A stretch of DNA of 64,000 bases from Bradyrhizobium elkanii USDA 76 (GTDB taxonomy: Bacteria; Pseudomonadota; Alphaproteobacteria; Rhizobiales; Xanthobacteraceae): contig NZ_CP066356.1 in NCBI RefSeq assembly GCF_023278185.1, forward strand, positions 2,472,001 through 2,536,000, given 5' to 3'. The notes under the pieces are model-generated. The model saw only the letters and a program-made list of their open reading frames with translations, searched no databases and was not told where the DNA came from. Position numbers and translations under genes: made by a program. Of the stretch, positions 9,597 through 18,110 are shown piece after piece; within the stretch, counting starts at the first letter, position 1, and each line of letters starts with the position of its first letter.

Positions 9597-10484
9597 CTAA
9601 TTGGCCTTCTGCAGCGCCGCGGTCTGCTTGGCCAGCTGCTTGTCGAAATCCTGCTCCAGCCCCGCCACATAGGTGGCATTCTCGCCCGGCTTGGCGAACG
9701 GGTTCGGCGCGCCGTCCTTCATCTGCGCCCGCTTGGCCTGCATGTCGTAGACCTCCGGATGCGGCCCGAGCAACACGTCGACCTTCATCGCCTTGACCTT
9801 GGTGAAGGTCGAGCGGTAGTCGTCGACGATGCCGGGATAGGTCGGACGGCCGACCAGCCGGTTCAGCGCCACCGTTCCGCTGCAGAAGAACAGCACGTTG
9901 CGCGCCTGGCTGCCGTCCTTGACCGTCATCTCCCAGCTGGTGCAGCCCGGCGAATGGCCGGGCGTGGTGTGCGCGGTGAGCGTGACGTCGCCGAGCGTCA
10001 CCTTGTCGCCTTCCTTGACAGTGCGGTCGACTTTCACCGGCGTAAAGGCGAGATCGGCGTTGTTCTCGTCGCCAGGATAGTAACCGCCCTCGAGCAGCGG
10101 CTTGTCGCGCTCGCCGGCGATCAGTTGCGCGCCGGTCTCCTTCTTGATCTCGGCAAAGCCGCCGGTGTGGTCGAGATGGGCGTGGGTGTTGAGGATGATC
10201 TTGATGTCGCCCTCCTTGAAGCCGAGCTTGGCGATGTTGTCCTTGATCATGCCGGTCGACTGCTGCATCGCCGTGTCCATCAGGATCAACCCCTGCGAGG
10301 ACTTGATGACGTAGACCGCGATCCCGTCAGTGCCCACGTAGTAGATATTGTCGATGAGCTGGAACGGTTCGAACGGCGCGGTCCATTTCTTCATGACAAC
10401 AGCCATGAAATCCTTGAGCGTCTGTGCCTGCGCACCGGTTGCGATCAGCGTGAGCGCGCACAGCGCGGCTGCGATCGTCCTCAT
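9597..10484 (-). CDS. Subclass B3 metallo-beta-lactamase, BJP-1-like
   Basis: A 295-residue exported hydrolase. A signal peptide covers about residues 1-20 (LTLIATGAQA). The zinc ligands are clear: HAHLDH at 101-106 gives H101, H103, D105 and H106; H177 lies in TPGHSPGC and H242 in LLGPHPEVY. Length and many long segments (FEPFQLIDNIYYVGTDG, CSGTVALNRLVG) match my recollection of BJP-1, the B3 enzyme of Bradyrhizobium japonicum that hydrolyses penicillins, cephalosporins and carbapenems in the periplasm. No AmpR- or BlaI-type regulator is adjacent, so it may be intrinsic and weakly expressed. Only an activity test would prove lactamase function. Confidence 0.9.
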   Translation of the reverse strand: MRTIAAALCALTLIATGAQAQTLKDFMAVVMKKWTAPFEPFQLIDNIYYVGTDGIAVYVIKSSQGLILMDTAMQQSTGMIKDNIAKLGFKEGDIKIILNTHAHLDHTGGFAEIKKETGAQLIAGERDKPLLEGGYYPGDENNADLAFTPVKVDRTVKEGDKVTLGDVTLTAHTTPGHSPGCTSWEMTVKDGSQARNVLFFCSGTVALNRLVGRPTYPGIVDDYRSTFTKVKAMKVDVLLGPHPEVYDMQAKRAQMKDGAPNPFAKPGENATYVAGLEQDFDKQLAKQTAALQKAN

Positions 10485-10612
10485 GGTTGCCTCCCTGCTT
10501 GTTGTTGTTCGTGCATGGGCGGCACTATGCGTGCTGGCAACGCCGACTGCAAGCTGCGGACGGCAAGCCGCCGGGCAGGCGACCGTCCGTCCGGCGCATT
10601 CCTGTTCTGCGT

Positions 10613-10996
10613 TCAGCTCGCGTATTGGGCGATGCCGTGGCCGAACGACCAGTTCTCCTTGGCGACCTCGACGAGGTTGATGACGACATCGTCCGGCCGG
10701 CCCTGCAGCTGGCTCTGATAGTCGTCCACGATCCGCTTGTAGAACGCCTTCTTCATCTCGACGGTGCGCCCGGCATTCATGGTGATCTGGATGAAGATGA
10801 GATCGTCGCTGTAGGTATTGCCGAGATAGTTGTCGGCGTAGTTCAGATCGCCACGGTCGTGCTCGGTGATGACCTGAAACTTGTCGTTCTCGGGGACGTT
10901 GATCACCTCGCGCATTGCCTTGTAGACGATCTCGCCCAGCGTCTTGCGATATTCGGCGGACTTGCCGCGCTTCAGGTCGATGCGAACGAATGGCAT
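10613..10996 (-). CDS. Tautomerase family protein
   Basis: A 127-residue protein starting MPFVRIDLKRGKSAEYRKTL, with the Pro that becomes the catalytic N-terminal residue of tautomerases after Met removal. AGGAGACCACC precedes this ATG and decides the start; the frame is open further upstream to 11143 but with no start signal. The length (about twice a 4-oxalocrotonate tautomerase subunit) fits the Tautomerase_2/MSAD-like group. It ends ENWSFGHGIAQYAS, usual for that group. Substrate unknown. It follows the HxlR gene on the same strand with a 112-bp gap and may belong to the same detoxification regulon. Confidence 0.88.
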   Translation of the reverse strand: MPFVRIDLKRGKSAEYRKTLGEIVYKAMREVINVPENDKFQVITEHDRGDLNYADNYLGNTYSDDLIFIQITMNAGRTVEMKKAFYKRIVDDYQSQLQGRPDDVVINLVEVAKENWSFGHGIAQYAS

Positions 10997-11108
10997 GGTG
11001 GTCTCCTGTGTTGTGCGGGGCTCGGCCGGATCGACCCCGTGTGATCGAGACGTTGCGACGGTGCGAAGGCTCTCGCGTCGTCCGCTTGCGCCGGCGGCGT
11101 CGAAGAAT

Positions 11109-11615
11109 TCAGCGGGTCGCCTTGAAGGCCTCCCAGCGCTCATCGCGCTCTCTTTGGTATTTGGGCGTCCGCTCGCCCACCATGTCGGCGCGATGGACCG
11201 GCTCGCCGCAGGACTCGCAGACCGGACCGAGCCCGGCCGGCTTGCCGCAGACGAGATGGGTGTAGCTCATTGCGCGGCCTTCCCGCGGTGACTTGCACCA
11301 GGTTTCGCCCCAGGCGCGCAGCGCCATCAGCACTGGAAAGAACGCTTCGCCCTTCTCGGTGAGGTGATATTCGTGGCGCAACGGGCGCTTGTTGTAGACT
11401 TGCCGCGTCACCAGACCGTCCGCTTCCAGCTTTTTCAGCCGTGCCGTGATCATCTGCGGCGTGCCGCCCGACTGTGCCTGGATCTCCTCGAAGCGATGAT
11501 TCCGCGCGAACAGTTCGCGCATAACAAGTACTGTCCAGCGGTCGCCTACGACGGTTTCGGCGCGAGCGACAGGGCACAGCGTTTGGTCAGCCGTGTTGTC
11601 CTTCATTTTGGTCAT
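11109..11615 (-). CDS. HxlR family transcriptional regulator with a Cys-rich C-terminal tail
   Basis: A 168-residue protein. The HxlR winged helix spans about residues 12-105 (CPVARAETVVGDRWTVLVMRELF ... LTEKGEAFFPVLMALRAWGE, quoted in parts). A tail of some 50 residues follows with Cys at CGKP and CESCGEPVH, which resembles a small zinc ribbon and is absent from short HxlR proteins. The start at 11615 (MTKMKDNTADQ) has GAAGAAA upstream; 11606 is the alternative. It is divergent from the VOC-protein gene, with a perfect palindrome between them. It most likely senses an electrophile such as an aldehyde or quinone, by family analogy only. Confidence 0.88.
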   Translation of the reverse strand: MTKMKDNTADQTLCPVARAETVVGDRWTVLVMRELFARNHRFEEIQAQSGGTPQMITARLKKLEADGLVTRQVYNKRPLRHEYHLTEKGEAFFPVLMALRAWGETWCKSPREGRAMSYTHLVCGKPAGLGPVCESCGEPVHRADMVGERTPKYQRERDERWEAFKATR

Positions 11616-11637
11616 CACGTTTTCTTCATCAGGCTTG

Positions 11638-11658
11638 TTGCTATGATTTTCATAGCAA
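11638..11658. promoter_or_regulatory. Perfect palindrome, probable HxlR operator
   Basis: The arms TTGCTATGA (11638-11646) and TCATAGCAA (11650-11658) are exact inverted copies around TTT. The palindrome lies 22 bp upstream of the hxlR start and 69 bp upstream of the VOC gene. Placement and symmetry fit dimer binding and control of both divergent promoters. Confidence 0.75.
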
Positions 11659-11727
11659 TATGGCCCGACATCATCGCAAATGCAATGGGCCGCTGATGGC
11701 CCGGTCTGCATCACCAAGGAGCGGGTC

Positions 11728-12333
11728 ATGACCACCGAACAGGGGCCGACAGCGGCCAAAGTCGATTTGAAGCTCGAAGTCGTCGTCATTCCGGTCTCGG
11801 ATGTCGACCGCGCCAAGCGCTTCTATCAGGGCCTGGGCTGGCGGCTTGATGCCGACTTCGTCAGGCCCGACGGTTCGCGCGCCCTGCAGCTGACGCCGCC
11901 GGGCTCGCCGACCTCGATCCATCTCGGCTTGGGACCCGCGCTGCCGCGCTTTCTGATCGTCAGTGATATCGAAGCGGCGCGCGCCGAGCTGATCGCGCGC
12001 GGCGCCGATGTCAGCGAGGTGTTTCACCGCGGCGCGGAAGGCCGCATCAAGGGGCCGGATCCGGAGCGGCCGAGCTACGGGTCGCTCGCCACCTTCAACG
12101 ATCCCGACGGAAACGTCTGGCTGCTGCAGCAGGTGACGCAACGCCTGCCCGGGCGGGTCGACGGCAACAGCACGAATTTCTCTTCATCGGCGGATCTCGC
12201 CGCCGCACTGCGCCGCGCGGCTATGGCCCATGGCGAGCACGAGAAGCGGACCGGTGGCCACGATGCGAACTGGCCCGATTGGTACGCCGAGTACATCGTC
12301 CGCGAACAGGCCGGCAAGCCGCTGCCCGAGTGA
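11728..12333 (+). CDS. VOC (glyoxalase/bleomycin resistance) family protein
   Basis: A 201-residue protein with an N-terminal VOC fold: LEVVVIPVSDVDRAKRFYQGLGW opens the domain (two parts of a longer run) and FNDPDGNVWLLQQV closes it at about residue 135. A hydrophilic tail of about 65 residues ending WYAEYIVREQAGKPLPE follows; this tail is often seen in monooxygenase-associated VOC proteins. The start at 11728 has AAGGAG 7 bp upstream. It is the first gene of a four-gene + strand cluster behind the HxlR palindrome. Substrate unknown. Confidence 0.85.
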   Translation: MTTEQGPTAAKVDLKLEVVVIPVSDVDRAKRFYQGLGWRLDADFVRPDGSRALQLTPPGSPTSIHLGLGPALPRFLIVSDIEAARAELIARGADVSEVFHRGAEGRIKGPDPERPSYGSLATFNDPDGNVWLLQQVTQRLPGRVDGNSTNFSSSADLAAALRRAAMAHGEHEKRTGGHDANWPDWYAEYIVREQAGKPLPE

Positions 12334-12390
12334 ACGGAGCGCGTCATTGAAGCAAATCCAACCGGGCGCCTGATGGCCAAGGAGCGATCG

Positions 12391-13041
12391 ATGACCCAGA
12401 TCATCTATCCACGCGAGCGAACTGCGCTGCTTCTCGTCGATCCCTACAATGATTTCCTCTCCGAGGACGGCATGGTCTTTCCGCGCATCAAGCCGATCGC
12501 CGACGAGGTCGGGCTGCTCGACAATCTGCGCCAGCTCGACGGCGCGGTCCGGGCCGCTGGCATCCAGGTGGTGATCGTCCCGCACCGCCGCTGGGAGCCG
12601 GGCGATTATGAGGATTGGGATCATCCCAATCCGACTCAGCGCTTGATCATGCAGCGCCATAGCTTTGCGCGCGGCGAATGGGGCGGGGATTGGTATCCGG
12701 ACTTTGCGCCCAAGCCCGGCGATCTGGTCGCCCAGGAGCATTGGGGGCAGAGCGGGTTCGCCAACACCAACCTGGATTTCCTGCTCAAGCAGAAGGGCAT
12801 CACGCATGTGATCGTGGTCGGGCTGCTGGCCAACACCTGCATCGAATCGACCGCCCGCTTCGCGATGGAGCTCGGCTACCACGTGACGCTGGTGCGCGAT
12901 GCCACCGCCGCCTTCTCGCACGACATGATGTACGCCGCTCACGAGCTGAATGGCCCGACCTACGCCCATTCCATCCTGACGACCACGCAGGTGATCGCGG
13001 CGTTGCCGGCGGCCTCTCATTCCAAGGAGGCAGTCAAATGA
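12391..13041 (+). CDS. Isochorismatase-like cysteine hydrolase
   Basis: A 216-residue protein of the isochorismatase fold. The catalytic Asp is D17 in LLLVDPYNDF and the Cys is C150 in LLANTCIESTARFA. The usual catalytic Lys, four residues before SxF, appears to be His here (HWGQSGF), a change I associate with a subgroup of these hydrolases. AAGGAG precedes the ATG at 12391. Its stop overlaps the epoxide hydrolase start (ATGA), so the two are coupled. The reaction is probably amide or ester hydrolysis; substrate unknown. Confidence 0.85.
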   Translation: MTQIIYPRERTALLLVDPYNDFLSEDGMVFPRIKPIADEVGLLDNLRQLDGAVRAAGIQVVIVPHRRWEPGDYEDWDHPNPTQRLIMQRHSFARGEWGGDWYPDFAPKPGDLVAQEHWGQSGFANTNLDFLLKQKGITHVIVVGLLANTCIESTARFAMELGYHVTLVRDATAAFSHDMMYAAHELNGPTYAHSILTTTQVIAALPAASHSKEAVK

Positions 13042-14405
13042 CCACGACGCCGAAGACACCAGCTGCAACCGCAATAGGCCAATCGACCCAGGAGGCCATC
13101 GACCAAACCCGGCGCAAGCTGCTGACGGGCGCGGCGCTCGGCCTGGCTGCTGCCAGTGCGACCAGCGTGTTCCCCGCGCATCTCGCCGCGGCAGCAGAGA
13201 ATGATGCGATCCGGCCATTCCACATCAACATTCCAGAGGAAGACCTTGTCGACCTTCGCCGCCGTCTGGCCGCAACCCGATGGTCCGACAAGGAGACCGT
13301 CAATGACGACTCCCAGGGCGTTCCGCAGACGATGCTGCGCGATCTCGTCCGCTACTGGCAAACCGATTACGACTGGCGGAAGGTGGAGGCGCGGCTCAAC
13401 GCCCTGCCGCAATTCATCACCGAAATCGACGGTGTGGACATCCACTTTATTCACGTCCGCTCGAAGCAAGACAATGCATTGCCCCTGATCGTCACGCATG
13501 GTTGGCCGGGTTCGGTCATCGAGCAGATGAAGATCATCGATCCCCTGACCAATCCCACCGCGCATGGCGGCAGCGCGTCGGACGCGTTCCATCTCGTGAT
13601 CCCGTCGATGCCGGGCTACGGCTTCTCCGGCAAGCCGACCACGGTCGGCTGGGATCCCCAGCGCATCGCGCGGGCCTGGGTCCAGTTGATGAAGCGGCTC
13701 GGCTACAGCAAGTTCGTCGCTCAAGGCGGCGACTGGGGGTCGCCGGTCTCCAATGAAATGGCCAAGCTGGGTGCGCCGGAGTTGCTCGGCATCCACGTCA
13801 ACCTGCCCGGCGTCGTTCCGCCCGAGGTCTTCAAGGCGGTCTCCTCAGGCGGTCCAGTGCCCGACAATCTGTCCGCGGAGGAGCAGCACGCCTACGACCA
13901 GATCAAGCTTCAGTTCGCGAAACGGCGTGCCTACGCGCAGATCATGGGCACCCGCCCGCAGACGCTTGCGGCGTTTGCGGATTCGCCGGCGGGACTGGCC
14001 GCATGGCTGCTCGATCACGGTGACGGCTACGCCCAGCCGGCCTCGGCGATGACGTCGGCGGTGCTCGGACATGCCGTCAACGGCCATTCCGCGGGTGCGC
14101 TGACCCGCGACGACGTGCTCGACAACATCACGCTGTATTGGCTCACCAACAGCGCGATTTCGTCGGCACGTCTTTACTGGGAAAACAAGACCAACCTTTA
14201 TCTGCCCGCCAATGTCGCGATCCCCGCCGCGGTGACCGCATTTCCCGGCGAGAGCTTTGTGGCGCCACGGAGTTGGGCGGAAAAGGCCTATCACAAGCTG
14301 ATCTACTTCCATCAGGCTGAAGCCGGCGGCCACTTCGCCGCATGGGAGCAGCCCGACATCTTCAGCAGAGAGATTCGGGACGCATTTCGGACGCTCCGCA
14401 GCTGA
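13038..14405 (+). CDS. Epoxide hydrolase family protein with Tat signal
   Basis: A 455-residue protein. Residues 1-53 form a twin-arginine leader: RR at 25-26 in TRRKLLTG, then a hydrophobic Ala-rich stretch ending LAAAAE. The epoxide hydrolase N-terminal domain follows (FHINIPEEDLVDLRRRL). The alpha/beta hydrolase core has HGWPGS at 154-159, nucleophile D232 in QGGDWGS and the C-terminal catalytic His in EAGGHFAAWEQPD. It should open epoxides to diols outside the cytoplasm. AAGGAGG lies upstream and the start overlaps the previous stop by 4 bp. A Tat leader on this enzyme family is common in soil bacteria but still notable. Confidence 0.9.
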   Translation: MTTTPKTPAATAIGQSTQEAIDQTRRKLLTGAALGLAAASATSVFPAHLAAAAENDAIRPFHINIPEEDLVDLRRRLAATRWSDKETVNDDSQGVPQTMLRDLVRYWQTDYDWRKVEARLNALPQFITEIDGVDIHFIHVRSKQDNALPLIVTHGWPGSVIEQMKIIDPLTNPTAHGGSASDAFHLVIPSMPGYGFSGKPTTVGWDPQRIARAWVQLMKRLGYSKFVAQGGDWGSPVSNEMAKLGAPELLGIHVNLPGVVPPEVFKAVSSGGPVPDNLSAEEQHAYDQIKLQFAKRRAYAQIMGTRPQTLAAFADSPAGLAAWLLDHGDGYAQPASAMTSAVLGHAVNGHSAGALTRDDVLDNITLYWLTNSAISSARLYWENKTNLYLPANVAIPAAVTAFPGESFVAPRSWAEKAYHKLIYFHQAEAGGHFAAWEQPDIFSREIRDAFRTLRS

Positions 14406-14440
14406 TCTGAACATTCAAGACAACTGAAGGAGTATCCATC

Positions 14441-14734
14441 ATGCCCAAACTTGCCCTCATTGCCACCGTCGAGGTCGCGCCGGAGAAGCGCGATCAGGCG
14501 CTGTCGCTGCTCTCGGCGCATGGCGCCCGATCGCTCAGGGATGAACCGGGCACGCTGAACTTCGAGATCCTGGTGCCGCGCGAGGATGCCGCAAAGCTCT
14601 TGATCTACGAGGTCTATCAGAATGACGCTGCGTTCGAGGCGCACCGCAATGCGCGATCGATCGCGCAGTTCCGCGAGGAGAGCGCAGGGCTCGGCATCAA
14701 GATATCAGCGGCGCGGTGCACGCCTGCCGCGTAG
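14441..14734 (+). CDS. Putative quinol monooxygenase (ABM domain)
   Basis: A 97-residue single-domain protein of the antibiotic biosynthesis monooxygenase fold (YgiN-like): ALIATVEVAPEKRDQALSLL opens it and LNFEILVPREDAAKLLIYEVYQ (in parts) forms the central strands, with HRNARSIAQF near the end. These small dimeric ferredoxin-like proteins act on quinols or as dioxygen-dependent cofactor-free enzymes. It starts 35 bp after the epoxide hydrolase with AAGGAG upstream and is the last gene of the HxlR-linked cluster. Confidence 0.88.
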   Translation: MPKLALIATVEVAPEKRDQALSLLSAHGARSLRDEPGTLNFEILVPREDAAKLLIYEVYQNDAAFEAHRNARSIAQFREESAGLGIKISAARCTPAA

Positions 14735-14753
14735 GGAGTTGCCGCTAGCGGCG

Positions 14754-14942
14754 TCACGCCCTGAGGCTGGCGCCGCGCTCGGACAAAACCTTCTCGGCCT
14801 TCGGCGTCAGCTCATAGAGGTCGCCGTCCTTGGCGACGTATCCCTCCCTGATCAGCCGGTCGACCTCGCCTTGCACGTCGTCGGCGAAGGCAATGGATTG
14901 GGCGATGTCGCAGAGAACCGCGACCTGTTCGTCTCTAAGCAT
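14754..14942 (-). CDS. Small winged-helix-like hypothetical protein
   Basis: A 62-residue protein starting MLRDEQVAVLCDIAQSIAF. GGAGGA lies 4-9 bp before this ATG and supports the start; the open frame continues upstream without a better signal. The sequence (VDRLIREGYVAKDGDLYELTPKA, in parts) resembles the recognition-wing half of a winged helix, as in PadR/MarR-like proteins. It ends 19 bp from the convergent ABM gene. No known function. Confidence 0.65.
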   Translation of the reverse strand: MLRDEQVAVLCDIAQSIAFADDVQGEVDRLIREGYVAKDGDLYELTPKAEKVLSERGASLRA

Positions 14943-15049
14943 GGCGTCCTCCGTCAGGGCGGGGAACGCGCAAGCCGGGTTTCGGTTCCAATGGACTGGA
15001 TGATACGCCCGGCTTTCACCTGGTGAGCCGCGGCGCAGGGTGTTGCATC

Positions 15050-15940
15050 TTACCGATGCCGGGCGTCGAACACCGGCGCGTAGCCACCGCCGTCTCGACG
15101 AATATGGGCACAGCGCGGGCCGCGGAAGTGGGCGGGTATGACGAGACGGCCGCTGTCCGCCGCCTCTGCCAGGATCTTCGCGCGCGTCTCGCCGGCGAGC
15201 TGTGGGTCGGCACAGGATGATGTCGACAGATTGGGCTGGAAGATCTGCACCGGGTTGTGCACGGCATCGCCGCAAAAGATCGCGCGATGTTGTGCGTAGT
15301 CTACCATCAGCCCCATCTGGCCGCTGGTGTGGCCCGGCAGCGGGACCAGCCGCAGGCCCGGTCCCAACTGATGGCCATCGTCGACCAGATCGACACGGCC
15401 TGCATCGACGATCGGTATGACGCTCTGTTCGAGGGCGCGGGCGTGGATCGGCGGCGCACGCCCGGCATCATGCTGCGTCATCCAGTCGGCAAGCTCGCGG
15501 CGGCCGAACAGATACCGCGCGTTGGGAAAGGTCGGCTGCCAGCGGCCGTTGTCCTGGCGCGTATTCCAGCCGACGTGATCGACATGCAGATGGGTGCAGA
15601 ATACGACGTCGATGCCGGCCGGGTCGACGCCGCATGTGCGCAACCGATCGAGGAAGCCGCTGCCGCGCCGCCGATGCCAGGCGGGAATCTCGGGGATGTC
15701 CTTGTGCTCGCCGATGCAAGCGTCGATCAGCAGCGTTCGGCCGCCGGTTCGCACCACAAAACTCTGGATCGCGTGTTTCGCGACGCCCCGGGCGAGGTCG
15801 ATGAACACCGGCTCCAGCGTGGCACGATGCGCTTCGATCAACCCCCGATCGTATCCGGGCAGGAATTCGGCGAGCGGAAGGCCGAAATCGTCGTCGTCGA
15901 CGATGACGTCGACGGTCGCGTCGCCGATCGCAAATTGCAT
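15050..15940 (-). CDS. MBL-fold metallo-hydrolase (lactonase-like)
   Basis: A 296-residue cytoplasmic metallo-beta-lactamase-fold protein without a signal peptide. Zinc-ligand motifs are CTHLHVDHVGW near residue 115, PLPGHTSGQMG, the Asp in FCGDAVHNP and a late His in VIPAHFRGP. This HxHxDH arrangement and length fit the group that includes N-acyl-homoserine lactonases and related hydrolases, but quorum quenching cannot be claimed. The start at 15940 (MQFAIGDATVDV) has AAGGAG upstream. It is a single gene. Confidence 0.85.
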   Translation of the reverse strand: MQFAIGDATVDVIVDDDDFGLPLAEFLPGYDRGLIEAHRATLEPVFIDLARGVAKHAIQSFVVRTGGRTLLIDACIGEHKDIPEIPAWHRRRGSGFLDRLRTCGVDPAGIDVVFCTHLHVDHVGWNTRQDNGRWQPTFPNARYLFGRRELADWMTQHDAGRAPPIHARALEQSVIPIVDAGRVDLVDDGHQLGPGLRLVPLPGHTSGQMGLMVDYAQHRAIFCGDAVHNPVQIFQPNLSTSSCADPQLAGETRAKILAEAADSGRLVIPAHFRGPRCAHIRRDGGGYAPVFDARHR

Positions 15941-16034
15941 GACCGCTCCTTCCCGGAGAACCGTGCATCCCAACGCGCAGTCACTATGCAGGTTGGCGCC
16001 GTCGATCGCAAGTTGCGTCGCTTGTGAACGGCTA

Positions 16035-17087
16035 TCAGACCATGCCGCGCAGCAGGCCGATCAGGCGGCCGCACTCATCGTCGGTGCCGACCGTGATGCG
16101 CAAAAAGTCCTCGATCCGCGGCTTCTGAAAATGCCGCACAAGCACGCCGCGCTCGCGCAGCTTCGCGGCGAGGTCGGCGCCGCGATGGCTGGGATGGCGG
16201 GCGAACACGAAATTCGCCTGCGACGGCAGCACCGCGAAGCCCAGTTCGATGAGGCCGCGGACCAACGCCTCTCTGCTCCGGATGATGCGCTGCCGCGTCT
16301 CCTCGAACCACGCCTCGTCCTCGATCGAGGCGACCGCGCCCGCGATCGCGAAGCAGTCCAGCGGATAGGAGTTGAAACTGTCCTTGACCCGCTCCAGCGC
16401 CTCGATCAGCGGGCGCTGGCCGATGGCGAAGCCGACCCGCAATCCCGCCAACGCGCGCGACTTGGAGAGCGTCTGGATGACGAGCAGATTGTCGTGGCGT
16501 GCGACCAGCGGCACGGCGCTCTCGGCGCCGAAGTCGACATAGGCCTCGTCGACCACCACCAGCCGGTCGGGATGCTCGGCGAGCAGCGCCTCGATCGCGG
16601 CGCGCGGCAGCGAGGTGCCGGTCGGTGCGTTCGGATTGCACAGCAGGATGGCGCTGCCGGGCCGCCGGTAGTCGGCAAGCTGCACGCGCATCGCGGCGTC
16701 GAGCGGCACCGTCTCGTAGCTGACGCCATAGAGGCGGCAGTAGACCGGGTAGAAGCTGTAGGTGATGTCGGGAAACAGCAGCGGCGCATCGTGCTTCAGC
16801 AGCGCCGGGAACGAGTGGGCGAGCACCTCGTCCGAGCCGTTGCCGACGAACACCTCGTCCGCCGTGACGCCATAGCGCCTCGCGATTGCCTCGCGCAGGG
16901 CGGTTGCGCGCGGATCAGGGTAGAGCCGCAGGCGATCCGTGGTCGCCGTGATCGCCGCCACCGCGCGCGGCGACGGCGGGTAGGGATTCTCGTTGGTATT
17001 GAGCTTGATGAGGCCGTCGATCTTCGGCTGCTCGCCGGGCACGTATGGCGACAGATTGTGGACGACCGAACTCCAGAAGCGACTCAT
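16035..17087 (-). CDS. hisC: Histidinol-phosphate aminotransferase
   Basis: A 350-residue PLP-dependent class I/II aminotransferase. Typical segments are [12 protein letters not shown] near residue 30, [22 protein letters not shown] and the lysine-bearing [18 protein letters not shown]. It converts imidazole acetol phosphate and glutamate to histidinol phosphate in histidine synthesis, and related copies also act on aromatic amino acids. The start [20 protein letters not shown] at 17087 is the usual N-terminus. No other his gene is near, so it may be a second copy with broader specificity. Confidence 0.88.
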   Translation of the reverse strand: MSRFWSSVVHNLSPYVPGEQPKIDGLIKLNTNENPYPPSPRAVAAITATTDRLRLYPDPRATALREAIARRYGVTADEVFVGNGSDEVLAHSFPALLKHDAPLLFPDITYSFYPVYCRLYGVSYETVPLDAAMRVQLADYRRPGSAILLCNPNAPTGTSLPRAAIEALLAEHPDRLVVVDEAYVDFGAESAVPLVARHDNLLVIQTLSKSRALAGLRVGFAIGQRPLIEALERVKDSFNSYPLDCFAIAGAVASIEDEAWFEETRQRIIRSREALVRGLIELGFAVLPSQANFVFARHPSHRGADLAAKLRERGVLVRHFQKPRIEDFLRITVGTDDECGRLIGLLRGMV

Positions 17088-17120
17088 GATCTGCGATCCA
17101 GGGATGAACGCGATCACAAT

Positions 17121-17161
17121 AGGGAATACGAGGCGCTGATGAAAGCGCCTCTTTATTCCCT
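17121..17161. other. Extended 41-bp imperfect palindrome between hisC and the MaoC-like gene
   Basis: An outer pair AGGGAATA / TATTCCCT surrounds an inner exact stem GAGGCGCT (17130-17137) / AGCGCCTC (17144-17151) with a 6-base loop. It lies 33 bp upstream of the hisC start and 30 bp past the previous stop. It could end transcription or attenuate hisC. There is no clear T-run on the minus strand. Confidence 0.55.
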
Positions 17162-17190
17162 CGCATCATGACGCGCGTCGTGCTCGCGCG

Positions 17191-18045
17191 TTACCAGGTC
17201 GCCGTGCCCTTCATGGTCGGCTGGCCCTCGGCATTCGCGGTCCACAGCTCCATGCCGCCATTCTTGTCGCTGGCATTGATCGAGAACTCGCTGCCCTCGA
17301 ACAGCGGCTGCACGCCGCGATAGGCGAGCTTCTTCGGCGGCTTGCCGCCGCGCAGCCTGGCGGCGAACTCGACGATGAAGGAAGCCTGCAGCGGGCCGTG
17401 GAAGATCAGGCCCGGATAGCCCTCGACCTTGGTGACGTAATCGCGGTCGTAATGGATGCGATGGCCGTTGAAGGTCAGCGCCGAGTAGCGAAACAAGAGC
17501 ACCGGATCGGAGACGTGGCTCTCGCGATGCTGCGCGACCGGGGGAGGCGGCGGCGCCTTGGCCGGCGCTGCGCCTTGCGTGCTCGTCATCTCGCGATAGA
17601 CGATGTCCTGCCGCTCGCGCACCGCAAGCCCGCGCGACGTCGTGACCTCGTGATTGACCGAGACGAAGCACAGCGTGCCGGTCGAGCCTGATTTGACCGT
17701 GACGTCGGCGATCTTCGAGGTGCGTTTGGCCTCGTCGCCGATGCGCAAGCTGTCGAAGAATTCGAGCTCGCCGCCGGCCCACATCCGCCGCGGCAGCGGC
17801 ACCGGCGGCAGGAAGCCGCCGCGGGTCGGGTGGCCGTCGGGGCCAAGCTGCGACATCGGAAACACCGGCTGCGCCAGGCACCAATGCGTGGTCCACGGCG
17901 CGGCGTCACCGGCCTTCGGCTCGCCGATCTCCTGGAACAGCGTCGCGCGCAGCCCCATCACGAGATATTTGGTGACGACGTCGGAGGCCTCCGTGGTCTT
18001 GCCAATCCATTGGCGGAGATGATCGAGGTCGAGTTTGTCGCTCAT
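17191..18045 (-). CDS. MaoC-like / FAS1-like dehydratase domain protein (mesaconyl-C4-CoA hydratase-like)
   Basis: A 284-residue double-hotdog protein. The N-terminal FAS1-like half includes WTTHWCLAQPVFPMSQLGPDGHP and GGFLPPVPLPRRMWAGGEL (in parts); the C-terminal half has LLFRYSALTFNGHRIHYDRDYV, the hydratase-type His/Asp region. The family contains HTD2-type dehydratases and mesaconyl-C4-CoA hydratase and acts on acyl-CoA or hydroxyacyl-CoA. It is followed upstream on the same strand by CoA transferase and acyl-CoA dehydrogenase genes, so a joint acyl-CoA degradation route is likely. Confidence 0.85.
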   Translation of the reverse strand: MSDKLDLDHLRQWIGKTTEASDVVTKYLVMGLRATLFQEIGEPKAGDAAPWTTHWCLAQPVFPMSQLGPDGHPTRGGFLPPVPLPRRMWAGGELEFFDSLRIGDEAKRTSKIADVTVKSGSTGTLCFVSVNHEVTTSRGLAVRERQDIVYREMTSTQGAAPAKAPPPPPVAQHRESHVSDPVLLFRYSALTFNGHRIHYDRDYVTKVEGYPGLIFHGPLQASFIVEFAARLRGGKPPKKLAYRGVQPLFEGSEFSINASDKNGGMELWTANAEGQPTMKGTATW

Positions 18046-18110
18046 GATTGTGTTGCCCGGGTGAGAGATGTCGAAGCACGACGGCGTCGGTCTGACGGCA
18101 GGCTCGGTGT

